From NCBI RefSeq assembly GCF_900100075.1, contig NZ_FNEG01000003.1, positions 585,978 through 649,977 of the forward strand: DNA of 64,000 nucleotides, read 5' to 3'. Below the pieces are notes generated by a model. It was given only the letters and a program-made list of their open reading frames with translations. It ran no database searches and was not told where the DNA came from. The translations under genes and the position numbers were made by a program. Of the stretch, positions 35,597 through 44,998 are shown piece after piece (positions within the stretch are counted from its first letter, which is position 1; the number at the start of each line of letters is the position of its first letter). This stretch comes from Chryseobacterium jejuense (GTDB taxonomy: Bacteria > Bacteroidota > Bacteroidia > Flavobacteriales > Weeksellaceae).

Positions 35597-36355
35597 ATGG
35601 ATTATATGGATTCCAAGGAACAAATCTTACAGAAATCTGCTGAAGCAAAAGAACTTTATCTTCCCCATATTTCAGTAGACCCGGTTGTTTTTGGTTTTGA
35701 CCAGAATGAACTGAAGGTATTGCTGGTAAGAATGAAATACAAAAAGCAATGGCTTCTGCCGGGTGGCTATGTAAGAAGAGATGATGATTTGGATGAAGCA
35801 GTAGTAAGGGTGTTGAAAGACAGAGCAGGTGTTACTGACGTATTTCTGGAAGAATTTGGCGTTTTTGGAAGAAAAAACAGAAGTCAGCTCTATTTTGATG
35901 AGTTTGATGAAACCCTTTTCCAAAAGCAGAGATTCATTTCCGTAGGATATTATGCGCTTTATAATTCCTCTGAAATAAGTCCTGTAGCCGATGATGTAAG
36001 TGAAGCCTGTGAATGGGTGTATCTGCGTCAGCTGCCTGAAATTGTTCTTGGAATGGATCACCGTGAAATTATTGAAAAAGCATTGCTTACGTTACGGGAA
36101 AAGATATCTTCCAAACCTATCGGATACAATCTGATGCCGGAAAAGTTTACCCTTCCGGAGCTACAGAAACTGTACGAAGCGATATTAGGAAAATCGCTGA
36201 ACCGGGGTAATTTTTACAGAAAGATCAAAAACTTAAATGTTTTAATAAAACTTGATGAACAAAAATATGTTGGCGCTCACAGATCTCCCGATCTTTACTC
36301 TTTTGATATAGAAAATTATGAGAAAGCTTTGGAAGACGGTTTGAACAACTGGTAA
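35597..36355 (+). CDS. NrtR-like regulator: Nudix domain plus winged helix
   Basis: 252 residues. Residues 25-150 are a Nudix fold (VDPVVFGFDQNELKVLLVRM; LLPGGYVRRDDDLDEAVVRV). The Nudix box is degenerate: the REUxEE stretch reads VLKDRAG, so hydrolase activity is unlikely and the domain probably only binds a ligand. Residues 175-245 are a C-terminal winged helix (FTLPELQKLYEAILGKSLNR). Such NrtR/AraR-type proteins sense ADP-ribose or sugars in Bacteroidetes. The divergent MFS gene or the downstream MBL gene may be targets. Confidence 0.9.
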   Translation: MDYMDSKEQILQKSAEAKELYLPHISVDPVVFGFDQNELKVLLVRMKYKKQWLLPGGYVRRDDDLDEAVVRVLKDRAGVTDVFLEEFGVFGRKNRSQLYFDEFDETLFQKQRFISVGYYALYNSSEISPVADDVSEACEWVYLRQLPEIVLGMDHREIIEKALLTLREKISSKPIGYNLMPEKFTLPELQKLYEAILGKSLNRGNFYRKIKNLNVLIKLDEQKYVGAHRSPDLYSFDIENYEKALEDGLNNW

Positions 36356-36435
36356 GGTTTTTCCATTGTTTTTGCCGATGATATCTATTGATGAAAAACC
36401 TTTTGAATATTGGAAATATTCAGGAAATTTGCAGT

Positions 36436-37167
36436 ATGAAAATCATTCCACTCAAAGAAGGGAACTTCTCTGCAAGTAAAACCAAAGATTTTACCCTTTT
36501 AACAGAAGAAAACTTTGATACCGTTCCCGGAATAAAAATGTCCGTTCAGCCTTTTCTTATCATTACTGAAAACGATTATATTCTTTTAGATGCTGGTATT
36601 GGCTGGAAAAATGAGGCTGGAAACACTGTGATTTCAGAAATTCTTGAAAGAGAAAATATACGTCCTGAACAGATTACAAAACTCCTGCTTTCCCATCTTC
36701 ATAAAGATCATATTGAGGGTGCAGTAACGGTTACAGATAACGGCTATAAAGCAACTTTTCCTAATGCTCAGATTTATATTCAAAAACGGGAGTTGGATTT
36801 TGCAATGGAAAATAAAGGAAATCCTTCTTTTGATTTTGATATTCTAGAAAAGTTGATTCAATTACCCAATATTACCTGGATGAATGATGATAAAGGACAA
36901 ATCACCAATGAAATCTCATATGAGGTTGTAGGTGGACATACTCCCTTTATGCAGGTGTTCTGGATCCGAGAAAATGAAGAAACTGTTTTCTATGGTGCAG
37001 ATGACCTGCCACAGGCATCTTATTTAAAATACCATCTGGCATACAAAAGTGATTTTGATGGCAGAAAAGCAATGGAATTAAGACTTTTATGGGAAAAAGA
37101 AGCAAAGGCCAATAGTTGGAAAATACTTCTTTATCATGACCTGGATAAAGCTATTATTGAAGCTTAA
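36436..37167 (+). CDS. MBL-fold hydrolase, AHL-lactonase-like
   Basis: 243 residues with the metallo-beta-lactamase motif LLSHLHKDHIEGAV (HxHxDH) and downstream GGHTPFMQ and FYGADDLP metal ligands. Layout and length match the AttM/AiiA-like N-acyl-homoserine lactonase group, but relatives act on many lactones and esters. The start is at ATG 36436 (MKIIPLKEGNFSASK); the upstream TTG adds residues without family character. It is 80 bp after the NrtR-like gene, same strand. Confidence 0.82.
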   Translation: MKIIPLKEGNFSASKTKDFTLLTEENFDTVPGIKMSVQPFLIITENDYILLDAGIGWKNEAGNTVISEILERENIRPEQITKLLLSHLHKDHIEGAVTVTDNGYKATFPNAQIYIQKRELDFAMENKGNPSFDFDILEKLIQLPNITWMNDDKGQITNEISYEVVGGHTPFMQVFWIRENEETVFYGADDLPQASYLKYHLAYKSDFDGRKAMELRLLWEKEAKANSWKILLYHDLDKAIIEA

Positions 37168-37180
37168 ATACAGATATTAT

Positions 37181-37217
37181 TCCGGATATTTATTTTAAGA
37201 TTTAATAAATATCCGGA
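37181..37217. terminator. Bidirectional terminator
   Basis: TCCGGATATTTAT (37181-37193) pairs perfectly with ATAAATATCCGGA (37205-37217) across an 11-nt loop, followed by a T run. It separates the convergent MBL gene and helicase operon. Confidence 0.8.
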
Positions 37218-37223
37218 GTGTTT

Positions 37224-39377
37224 TTAATTGGAAAACTCCAGCTGGTTTTCTACAAATTTTAGACGTTCCAGATAGGCATAGCAACCTTCAAAATCAAAAT
37301 ATTTTTCTTTTAATAATGATGTCTGATACTGAATAGGTAGATACTTTCCCCATTTTGAAAAATCTATGAATTCAGGGTTGTTTTCCAATAACTCTATAAG
37401 AATCTTATCCATATTTTGGGTCCTGTCAATACCTTTTAATATAATTTGCAGTTCAGTACTGCTGTGGCCTTCTATCTCAAAAAGGCATCCCTCATCATGG
37501 AGAATACTTTTGACTTCTAACTGATTCAGAATAAACTGCAAAGTCTTGTTGATTTTCGAACTGGTAAAAGAATAAAAACTAAGATGTTCATTGCTCGTTA
37601 ATAACGGCCTTTCAGTTTTGAAATCACTGATAGTAAATACAGAAAACTGTTTTCTTAAATCATCAATCACTTCACAGCCCATCTCATCCAAAAAATCATA
37701 TCCTTCTTTTGAAATAAGTATTTCGAGCATTTTTTCTCTGATCCGGTAAGCAGTATCGGCTGGATTTCCAAAGAATGTTGGTTTATTTCCATCTTTGGCA
37801 GGCACAACTTCTATCTTTTTTGCTTTAAAATCAATATCAATAATACTCCAAATCTTTGCAGACAGATAAATGTTTTCATTTTTCCTTATTTGTGGAGATA
37901 ATGGTAGTTCTCCTATTTTAACACCATTGCTGGAAACTTTAAAGAAAATCTGAGTTTCAAAAAGACTGTAAAAATCTCTGTTATTTACTACCTCCTCTCC
38001 TTCTATTCCTATAATCAGTTCATTTCCCAACTTTTCTAAAAAATCCAGAGTAATAAGATGGGTAATAATCTCTTCTATTTCTTCTTTTTTGATTTTTGAA
38101 AAAACAGAGTTGCCGGTTATTTCTTCCAACAGTTTGGATGAAGATATTCCTGATGTTCCTTTAACAATAGATAAAATCTGGTAAACTAAAACATCATAAG
38201 GTTTTTCATTAATTGCAATGGGTTCTATATATTGTTCCTGATACAGCAGCCAGCATGCTAATGACTGTAATAAACTCCATTTGTCCGTAGCATACAAAAA
38301 CAGGTTACTTGCTTTGCCTTCACGTCTTCCGCTTCTTCCTACTCTTTGAATCAGAGAGGCAATACTATGAGTAGCATCAATCTGCACTACTTCATCTACA
38401 TTACCGATATCAATACCCAATTCTAAAGTTGAAGTACAGGAAATACAAAAATTCTGAAGTGTTGAATTTTTAGCAAAAAACTCTACATATTCCCTTACTT
38501 CTTTATCTACAGAAGAATGATGTGAAAAGTAGTTCTTATGTCCGCCTACTCTTTCTGAAATTTGCTTTAATTTAACGGCAACTTCTTCTACTCTGCCTCT
38601 TGCATTAGGGAAAATAAGAACCTTACTTTCTCTTGTTCTTACATATAAGTCTTTTAATAAAGGTAATGGTAATGTATTTACAGAACCTTCAAAATATCTG
38701 AAAACAGCATTAATCGGTTTGGGGGTGTTATCTCTGATAATTGTGGTGTCCTTCGGGTCTCCAAGAAAATTTTTAAGCTCAATATATTGATTAGCATCGC
38801 TTACCGTAGCAGAAAGCCCTACAATACTGAACCTTTTAACATTCACTTTTTGGAGCCGGTTCAGCAAAGACTGTAAATGCGTACCGCGGTCTGATCCCAG
38901 AAAAGAATGGATCTCATCAATAACAATATAATCTAAAGTAGAGAATAAATGCTTGATATTATAAGGTTTATTCACAAACATGGCTTCCAGAGATTCCGGA
39001 GTGATGAGAACAATGCCTGCCGGATTTTTCAGCAATCTGTCTTTAGCACCTTTAGCTGCTTCTCCATGCCATTTGGTTACCGGAACGTCCAGATATTCAC
39101 AAAGGTTTTCAACACGGATAAACTGATCATTAATCAGAGCAATTAAAGGAGAAATATAAAGCACTTTTACTCCAGGTTCCTTAAAATTTACTTTTGATAA
39201 AATAGGCAGAAAAGCAGCCTCAGTTTTACCTGAAGCTGTTCTGGATATTAAAACATAGTTATTATCTGTAGTAATAATTTTCTGAATGGCAGCTTCCTGT
39301 ATTTTCCTCAGGCTCTCCCATTTTTTGTCCCGGATATATTTTCTGATGGGTTCAGAAAGCAGGTTGAATGCTGTCAT
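37224..39377 (-). CDS. Lhr/BrxHI-like DEAD/DEAH-box helicase
   Basis: 717-residue superfamily 2 helicase, third gene of a three-gene operon. It has a Q-motif-like WESLRKIQEAAI, motif I SRTASGKTEAAF (Lys51), motif II VIDEIHSFLG, motif III GLSATVSD, motif IV IFPNARGRVEEV, motif V STLELGIDIG and motif VI QRVGRSGRREG. A winged-helix and C-terminal region follows to the end. This is the Lhr-like architecture seen in the BREX accessory helicase BrxHI. The start ATG overlaps the ATPase stop by 4 bp. It probably unwinds or translocates on nucleic acid together with the two partner proteins. Confidence 0.9.
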   Translation of the reverse strand: MTAFNLLSEPIRKYIRDKKWESLRKIQEAAIQKIITTDNNYVLISRTASGKTEAAFLPILSKVNFKEPGVKVLYISPLIALINDQFIRVENLCEYLDVPVTKWHGEAAKGAKDRLLKNPAGIVLITPESLEAMFVNKPYNIKHLFSTLDYIVIDEIHSFLGSDRGTHLQSLLNRLQKVNVKRFSIVGLSATVSDANQYIELKNFLGDPKDTTIIRDNTPKPINAVFRYFEGSVNTLPLPLLKDLYVRTRESKVLIFPNARGRVEEVAVKLKQISERVGGHKNYFSHHSSVDKEVREYVEFFAKNSTLQNFCISCTSTLELGIDIGNVDEVVQIDATHSIASLIQRVGRSGRREGKASNLFLYATDKWSLLQSLACWLLYQEQYIEPIAINEKPYDVLVYQILSIVKGTSGISSSKLLEEITGNSVFSKIKKEEIEEIITHLITLDFLEKLGNELIIGIEGEEVVNNRDFYSLFETQIFFKVSSNGVKIGELPLSPQIRKNENIYLSAKIWSIIDIDFKAKKIEVVPAKDGNKPTFFGNPADTAYRIREKMLEILISKEGYDFLDEMGCEVIDDLRKQFSVFTISDFKTERPLLTSNEHLSFYSFTSSKINKTLQFILNQLEVKSILHDEGCLFEIEGHSSTELQIILKGIDRTQNMDKILIELLENNPEFIDFSKWGKYLPIQYQTSLLKEKYFDFEGCYAYLERLKFVENQLEFSN

Positions 39378-40690
39378 AGTTCCTCAATACTGTCTAAAAG
39401 AATCAGATCATTGGGTCTTTCATCGGAAATTTCAATGTCTCCGAAAAGTCTTCCTTTATCCACATCAGGATTTTGTCTGATGATATTCAGAATATTCAGG
39501 AAATCTCTGATGACTTCCCTTGGGGTAAGAAATTCCACAGCTCCCGGTTTATTGAACATTTCTTCCATAAAAGCAGAAATTTCCTCATCTGTAATATTCA
39601 GTTCTGTTTTGTAATTAAAATCGAAGATCAATTTCAGTTTTTTAAGCAGAACAAAGATCTCATTGTGATTCAAAGGCATCAGCTTGATGACCGGTTGAGC
39701 AAAATCACGGAACTCAGAAGTTTCGAATTTATTACCTTCCAATCTTGATTTTAAAGCCTGGTAACTGAAAAGTCCTCTCCTTTCGTTTTCCAAAAACTCC
39801 TTTGTTCCTGCAAAATTGATGAAAAGATTGGATACTTTTCCCTGGAAACAGTCATTATAAATGGATAAGATTTTCTCATAATTTTTCTCACGGGAAGCTG
39901 AAACCGATATTTTGTAAAGGTTGATGGCTTCATCAAGATTAATCATAAAACCACTGTATCCCATGCTTACAAAAAGCTTACAGAAGTTCTTCAGCATGTC
40001 GTAATAATTGGAATCATTAATGATTTCTCTAATTCCAAGATCCTGACGGGCTTCTGTTTTGGTGGTGTATTCGCCTTTGAGCCATTTCAGGGCATTCCGA
40101 CGCAGGAGTTCATCCCCTTTTATATAGCCTTCATAATATTTTACAATGGCAGAGCCGAAATCAAACCCACCCACTTCAGTAATTTCATTCACTGTTTTCA
40201 TAATGGAATTCTGAATCAGCTCTAAATATTGGTCATTTCTTATTTCCATTAAAGGAATATGATTTTCATCTGCTGTTTTTGAAATAACCTGCTCAATCCA
40301 CTTTTCCAAAAGCGTTTGTAAAGCCCCACCTTCAGGTTTGGTCTGGATGGCAATATTATCCATGATAGCAGAATAAAGAATCACACTTTTTCCATCATTG
40401 GCATACAGCCTGTTATCCGGAGTGAAATCTGCATTGGCTACTACAAACTTCTGCTTTAAAGCTACTGTATTTAAAAGGTGAAGCATAAAAGATTTTCCGC
40501 TTCCGAAATCTCCGATCCAGAATTTCACAAGGCTGAGTCCGTTTTTAACATCCTCAAGGGAACTGATGAAAGCATTCACTTCATCTGATCTTCCTACCGT
40601 AATATGTTGTACTCCAATTTTAGGAACCACACCACTTACCAGGGAGTTGATGATGGAAGTTGCTTCTTTGGGTTTGATATTGTCAATCAT
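39374..40690 (-). CDS. BrxD-like P-loop ATPase
   Basis: 438 residues. The opening SLVSGVVPKIGVQHITVGR is characteristic of BREX-system ATP-binding proteins of the BrxC/BrxD (DUF2791) type. Walker A is WIGDFGSGKSF (Lys66) and Walker B is GFMINLDEAIN (Asp253, Glu254), with a sensor region FINFAGTKEFLENERRG. It is the size of BrxD and much smaller than BrxC. It overlaps the upstream TerB gene by 8 bp and the helicase by 4 bp. No pglZ, pglX, brxA or brxB is present in the window, so this is not a complete BREX locus. It probably drives loading or remodelling for the helicase. Confidence 0.85.
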   Translation of the reverse strand: MIDNIKPKEATSIINSLVSGVVPKIGVQHITVGRSDEVNAFISSLEDVKNGLSLVKFWIGDFGSGKSFMLHLLNTVALKQKFVVANADFTPDNRLYANDGKSVILYSAIMDNIAIQTKPEGGALQTLLEKWIEQVISKTADENHIPLMEIRNDQYLELIQNSIMKTVNEITEVGGFDFGSAIVKYYEGYIKGDELLRRNALKWLKGEYTTKTEARQDLGIREIINDSNYYDMLKNFCKLFVSMGYSGFMINLDEAINLYKISVSASREKNYEKILSIYNDCFQGKVSNLFINFAGTKEFLENERRGLFSYQALKSRLEGNKFETSEFRDFAQPVIKLMPLNHNEIFVLLKKLKLIFDFNYKTELNITDEEISAFMEEMFNKPGAVEFLTPREVIRDFLNILNIIRQNPDVDKGRLFGDIEISDERPNDLILLDSIEEL

Positions 40691-42128
40691 TGTTTAAAAG
40701 TTTTTTATAGTAATTGGTGTTAATAATAAAATATTCATCTTCTTCCTCAACCAGAATATCATCAAGAATATCATAGCAGCATTCATTAATAGAGTCTATG
40801 GTAGAACCCATAAAAAGACCTTTGGTTTTGATAAAAATTTCGAAATCAGTTTGAAGTATATTAAAGCTTTGTTTTTCAAACAGGTCAAGAATTTCCTTTT
40901 GAATATCTGATAAATTTAATTCATCAAGGTATTTTGAATGATGAACCCCGTGAATCTGGGGAATCGTAATGGTTACTTCCTGTTCATTGGAAATTCCTTC
41001 TGTTTTTACAGGGTCTCCTTCCTCTTCTTCATTGAGAATCTGACCTAAAATACCTGCCGTTTCAGAATCCAGTGCCTGAATGTTTTTAATGGCTTCAGGA
41101 TCAATGGTAATTCTTTTTCTTTTAGGAGCATAAAGCTGATTCGCCTTTTCAATAGCGTTGCCCAGGTTTCTGTCGGCAATAAATTCGCGAAGAATATTTT
41201 CAAAATCAGACAGTTGTTCTTTTGTGGAAAATAAACTTTTTTGGACGGTTTTGTTCAGTTGTCTCTGATCAAATTTTGGAGAATTCAGGTCTTTATCAAG
41301 GTAATGAATGTAAAGTCTTAATGCGCAAGTCTTATCATATTCTGCAACAAACTTTGAAGCTTCAAAAAATATAGCATCAGCAGACGGATTTTTGACATTC
41401 ACTTCCGTAAGTCTGAAAATTTCTCTTTCAAATGCTAATGGATTGGAATAATCTTCTTTGATCTCATCAAATTTGGTTTTCCAGCGGTTCGTATTATTCT
41501 CATTGAGGATAATATTCGTTTTATAGTCAGCATCCAGAATCTGATGTTGATTCTCCACAAGAAAAACATCCAGCTTTGAAACAATTTTTCTATTGTACTG
41601 ATGAAGAATATCAGGATGATTATAATTGAAATCGGTATTGATCTTTCTTTTGATCCCGTATAGGTCACGGACATTGTTTTCACATAATTTCAGAATATGA
41701 TTGAAAATTTCGGTCTGTACAGAATCATAAGTATAATTATAGTTTAAGCTATCTTTTCTGTAATTGTAGCGAAGGCAAACAATAATTTCCGAAAGTTCAT
41801 CAATAACTGTAGCATAAGACTTATTTACAGGTATACAGTGCTGGTACAGGTACTCAACAGCTCTTATAAACTGTTTCAGGATCTGAATTTTGCAATATTC
41901 TATTTCATTGAAAACATTACCGGAAAAAGACATTTTATCCAGCATTTTGGTTTGATCTTCACTCAGGGAGAGTTTACGGGTATATTTTTGTCCGATTTTC
42001 CACGAGTCAGGATTATGAGTGGTAGATGGATTATCTGAAACAGAAGACGCACTTCCAAAATCAATCGGAATTTCTCTGTTTCCAGAAACATCTATAATGG
42101 AATCATCAATTATATTTTCATTCTGCAT
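40683..42128 (-). CDS. TerB-N/TerB-C domain protein
   Basis: 481 residues, cytoplasmic, acidic, first gene of the operon. After a disordered start, residues 45-230 resemble TerB-N (YTRKLSLSEDQTKMLDKMSF; VFNEIEYCKIQIL). The last 90 resemble TerB-C (FNILQTDFEIFIKTKGLFMG; IDSINECCYDILDDILVEEE; then a Tyr-Tyr end), with an acidic linker near 370-385 (NEEEEGDPVKTEG). No clear central TerB domain is seen. TerB-related proteins belong to the tellurium/stress (Ter) systems and are proposed to bind metal or scaffold DNA-processing complexes. Its exact role is unknown; domain calls are from pattern, not a search. Confidence 0.75.
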   Translation of the reverse strand: MQNENIIDDSIIDVSGNREIPIDFGSASSVSDNPSTTHNPDSWKIGQKYTRKLSLSEDQTKMLDKMSFSGNVFNEIEYCKIQILKQFIRAVEYLYQHCIPVNKSYATVIDELSEIIVCLRYNYRKDSLNYNYTYDSVQTEIFNHILKLCENNVRDLYGIKRKINTDFNYNHPDILHQYNRKIVSKLDVFLVENQHQILDADYKTNIILNENNTNRWKTKFDEIKEDYSNPLAFEREIFRLTEVNVKNPSADAIFFEASKFVAEYDKTCALRLYIHYLDKDLNSPKFDQRQLNKTVQKSLFSTKEQLSDFENILREFIADRNLGNAIEKANQLYAPKRKRITIDPEAIKNIQALDSETAGILGQILNEEEEGDPVKTEGISNEQEVTITIPQIHGVHHSKYLDELNLSDIQKEILDLFEKQSFNILQTDFEIFIKTKGLFMGSTIDSINECCYDILDDILVEEEDEYFIINTNYYKKLLNND

Positions 42129-42305
42129 GATGGCTTCTTAGTAAAATTGAGTTTATTCGCTAATTAGTTTTTCTGAGTATTAATCAGTTCTCTAATATAA
42201 CAATATTGTCTCAAATGTACTGAAGAGAAGTCAATATTCTTTACGGTTTTCCGTAATGCAGAATAGATAAAGCTTCCTTTTCTTTAAAATGCGGCGACTC
42301 TTTAA

Positions 42306-42932
42306 TTATAAGTCCAGCTGTCTCTGAAACTCTTCCAGATATTTCGCTATGTGAATTCCATCTGCCAAACCATGGTGAGCTTCTATAGAAACGGGCATGT
42401 ATTTTTTACCATCACGGATGTTGAATTTCCCAAAAGATATCTTAGGTACCGATTCGTCATTATTAAAATTGGTCGGGTGAAGAATCGCACTGAACGAATT
42501 CCAAGGAATGGTTGTGTGTCTAACATGGTCTTTCCCTAATCTATCATTGCTTAATCTAAGTCCTGTAGAATGGTGAACCCCTTTTATTTCTTCCTGTAAT
42601 GCAGCATTGAAAGTTTCAAACTTCTCTGAAAAAGGAGTAAATGAAAAACCGAAAGTCCCATCCGGTCTGCCAATCGTGCTTCCGGCATGAACAATATCAA
42701 ATTGAACCACCTGCCCGTCAATAATTCTCAGCTTTAATTCATCAACGGTATTAACGGCAATCATAGATTTGTGATAGTAATAAGCAAAGAAAGAATATCC
42801 GTTTTCTTTAGCTTTGTCATAGGCTTTTGTACAATCTACTTCGGTGGTAAAACCAAAATAGGGGCTTGCCATTTGAGAGAAAAATTCAAAATGTTCCTTT
42901 CTGTTCCATTGCTCGAGGTCTACAATCTTCAT
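42306..42932 (-). CDS. Chloramphenicol-acetyltransferase-like enzyme
   Basis: 208-residue trimer-type acyltransferase of the CatA family. The catalytic motif HHGLADGIHIAKYLEEFQ (HHxxxDG) is near residue 188, and the N-terminal VDLEQWNRKEHFEFFSQM and SFFAYYYHKSMIAVN match classical CATs (WxRxxHFxxF). Relatives acetylate chloramphenicol, but many chromosomal copies in Flavobacteriia have unknown substrates, so resistance is not proven. It is downstream of, and on the same strand as, the TerB operon start but separate from it. Confidence 0.85.
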   Translation of the reverse strand: MKIVDLEQWNRKEHFEFFSQMASPYFGFTTEVDCTKAYDKAKENGYSFFAYYYHKSMIAVNTVDELKLRIIDGQVVQFDIVHAGSTIGRPDGTFGFSFTPFSEKFETFNAALQEEIKGVHHSTGLRLSNDRLGKDHVRHTTIPWNSFSAILHPTNFNNDESVPKISFGKFNIRDGKKYMPVSIEAHHGLADGIHIAKYLEEFQRQLDL

Positions 42933-43236
42933 TAATTTTTAATTTGCTGCAAATTTCTGTAATTTTTCCCGGTTTTAACTAGTATTTTCTATAAATTTAT
43001 CATCTACTGGTTGGAAAACGCAAGGCCGCAAAGGGGGGTTAATAAGGTTACATTTTTAAGGCGCAAGGATTTTATCTGCGATAAAATTGGAGACCGTTTA
43101 ATAATAGCCATGAATGCACAAATATTTCTATTTGTGAATATCACTGTACTTGTCATTCCATAGAATCTCAATATTGCTTTTAAAATGAGATTTCAATTAC
43201 TTCTAAAAGCAGTATTTTTGAGGAAATATTTGTCGG
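42933..43236. other. 304-bp gap with repeat modules and a Crp promoter
   Basis: 43012-43080 holds the word pair AACGCAAGGCCGCAAAG and AAGGCGCAAGGATTTTATC; about 43108 a GCCATGAATGCACAAAT half module. Near the Crp gene, TGCTTTTA (43175-43182) and TAAAAGCA (43204-43211) form an inverted repeat, followed by a TATTTTTG -7 box (43213-43220). The inverted repeat may be an operator for the Crp-family gene. Confidence 0.45.
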
Positions 43237-43821
43237 ATGTTTGAAGTATTACTTTCCCATATTCAAAATAAAGTTGAGATTAATGATGAACAGAAAAGTC
43301 TGATTCAATCATTTTTTACAATCAAAAAACTAAAGAAAAAACAATATCTGTTGCAGGAAGGTGATATTTGCAAATGCCTTTCATTTGTAAGCAAAGGTTT
43401 GTTGAAATCTTATTTCCCTGATGAAAAAGGAAATGAACACATTAATATGTTTGCATTTGAAGGTTGGTGGATCTCCGATTTCAATAGCTTTATTCATCAG
43501 GAGAAGGCCGTTTTAAATATTGATGCTGTAGAAGATACTGAAGTCTTGATGATTACATTGGAAAATTATGAAAAAATGATGTTGCAGATTCCTGCAATGG
43601 ATCGCTATTTCAGAATTTTGTATCAAAACAGCCTGGTCACGAAAGATTACAGACTTATTGTTTCCAACGGATATACTGCTGAAGAAAAATACCTGCAACT
43701 GGCACAGAAAAATCCGGAAATGATTCAACGGGTTCCGCATAATCTCATTGCTTCCTATCTTGGACTGGCTCCTGAAACCATCAGCAGAATCCGCAAAAAG
43801 AATTCCCTTAATAATACTTGA
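43237..43821 (+). CDS. Crp/Fnr-family transcriptional regulator
   Basis: 194 residues with the same plan as the copy at 28240: cyclic-nucleotide-binding roll (KKKQYLLQEGDICKCLSFVS; NEHINMFAFEGWWISDFNSF) and a C-terminal helix-turn-helix (NLIASYLGLAPETISRIRKK). It is followed in the same direction by a PRISE-type reductase gene, which it probably controls. An inverted repeat and a -7 box lie just upstream of its start. Confidence 0.92.
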   Translation: MFEVLLSHIQNKVEINDEQKSLIQSFFTIKKLKKKQYLLQEGDICKCLSFVSKGLLKSYFPDEKGNEHINMFAFEGWWISDFNSFIHQEKAVLNIDAVEDTEVLMITLENYEKMMLQIPAMDRYFRILYQNSLVTKDYRLIVSNGYTAEEKYLQLAQKNPEMIQRVPHNLIASYLGLAPETISRIRKKNSLNNT

Positions 43822-43905
43822 TCCAGATCAACTCAAACCTATGATCTAAATCAAGCATGAAAAGCTGTAACCACCATAATTTTGTTGAAGAATTTTACAA
43901 TACTT

Positions 43906-44982
43906 ATGGAAAATACAGAAAATATTGCATTGGTAGTAGGTGCTACCGGAATTACAGGAAGCAATCTTGCCGAAGAACTTCTTGCACAGGGTTGGAAAAC
44001 TTATGGTTTATCAAGAAACCCAAATAACAGCATTACAGGTCTTCTTCCTGTGAAAGCAGATCTGCTGGATGAACAGAATCTTATGGAGGCATTGAAAGAC
44101 CTCTCTCCCACTCATGTTTATTTTACGACCTGGATGCGCAATGATACAGAAGAAGAAAATATTCAGATCAACAGTATGCTGGTAAGAAATCTCCTGAATG
44201 TTTTATCTCCTAAAAAATCAGTTCAACATGTTGCTTTAGTAACCGGTTTGAAGCATTATCTGGGACCATTTGAGTCTTATGTTAAAGAAGGTAAATTACC
44301 GGAAACACCAGTTCGTGAAGAACATCCAAGACTTCCGCTTCCTAACTTTTATTATGCTCAGGAAGATGAAATCTATAAAGCTTCAGAAAGAGATGGTTTT
44401 ACCTGGAGTATTCACCGCCCTCACACGGTAGTTGGATATGCTGTGGGAAATCTCATGAATATAGGAGCTACTCTGGCTGTATATGCGAGTATTTGTAAGG
44501 AAACAGGCAGAAAATTCATCTGGCCGGGATCTGAAGCCCAATGGAATGGCATTTCTGATGTTACTGATGCCGGAATATTAGCCAAACAATTAGTGTGGGC
44601 TTCTACTACAGAATCGGCAAAAAATCAGGCCTTTAATATTACCAATGGAGATGTTTTCCGATGGAAATGGCTTTGGAATAGACTCGCAGATTGGTTTGGA
44701 GTAGAATCTGAAGGTTTTAACGGTACAGTAAGACCTTTGGAAAAAGAATTGGAAAATGATCAGGAAATATGGAAATCTATTGCTGAAAAATATGGATTAA
44801 AAGAAAACAATTTAGACCGTTTATCTTCAGCATGGCACACCGATTTAGATCTTGGAAGACCGTTAGAAGTGATGTGTGACCTATCAAAAAGCAGAAAATT
44901 GGGCTTTACAGCCTATAAAAGCACAGAAGACTCCTTTATTGAAGTATTTAAAAGATTACGAGCTGAAAATATAATTCCTTAA
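43906..44982 (+). CDS. SDR-family NAD(P)-dependent reductase, PRISE type
   Basis: 358 residues. LVVGATGITGSNLAEELLAQ is the Rossmann dinucleotide loop. THVYFTTWMRNDTEEENIQ and SIHRPHTVVGYAVGN match progesterone 5-beta-reductase/iridoid synthase-like (PRISE) proteins, which reduce activated C=C bonds. The ATG at the MENTEN start is used; the upstream TTG-TTG is less likely. Placed just after a Crp-family regulator gene, it is likely an inducible enone reductase. Confidence 0.85.
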   Translation: MENTENIALVVGATGITGSNLAEELLAQGWKTYGLSRNPNNSITGLLPVKADLLDEQNLMEALKDLSPTHVYFTTWMRNDTEEENIQINSMLVRNLLNVLSPKKSVQHVALVTGLKHYLGPFESYVKEGKLPETPVREEHPRLPLPNFYYAQEDEIYKASERDGFTWSIHRPHTVVGYAVGNLMNIGATLAVYASICKETGRKFIWPGSEAQWNGISDVTDAGILAKQLVWASTTESAKNQAFNITNGDVFRWKWLWNRLADWFGVESEGFNGTVRPLEKELENDQEIWKSIAEKYGLKENNLDRLSSAWHTDLDLGRPLEVMCDLSKSRKLGFTAYKSTEDSFIEVFKRLRAENIIP

Positions 44983-44998
44983 TTGTGGTTATTTTATA

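Noticed and set aside
37224..42128. Complete BREX phage-defence system
   Set aside because: Only BrxD-like and BrxHI-like genes are present; no pglX methylase, pglZ, brxA, brxB or brxC in the window.
42306..42932. Proven chloramphenicol resistance gene
   Set aside because: The CAT motif is clear, but chromosomal homologues often have other substrates, so only a CAT-like enzyme is called.
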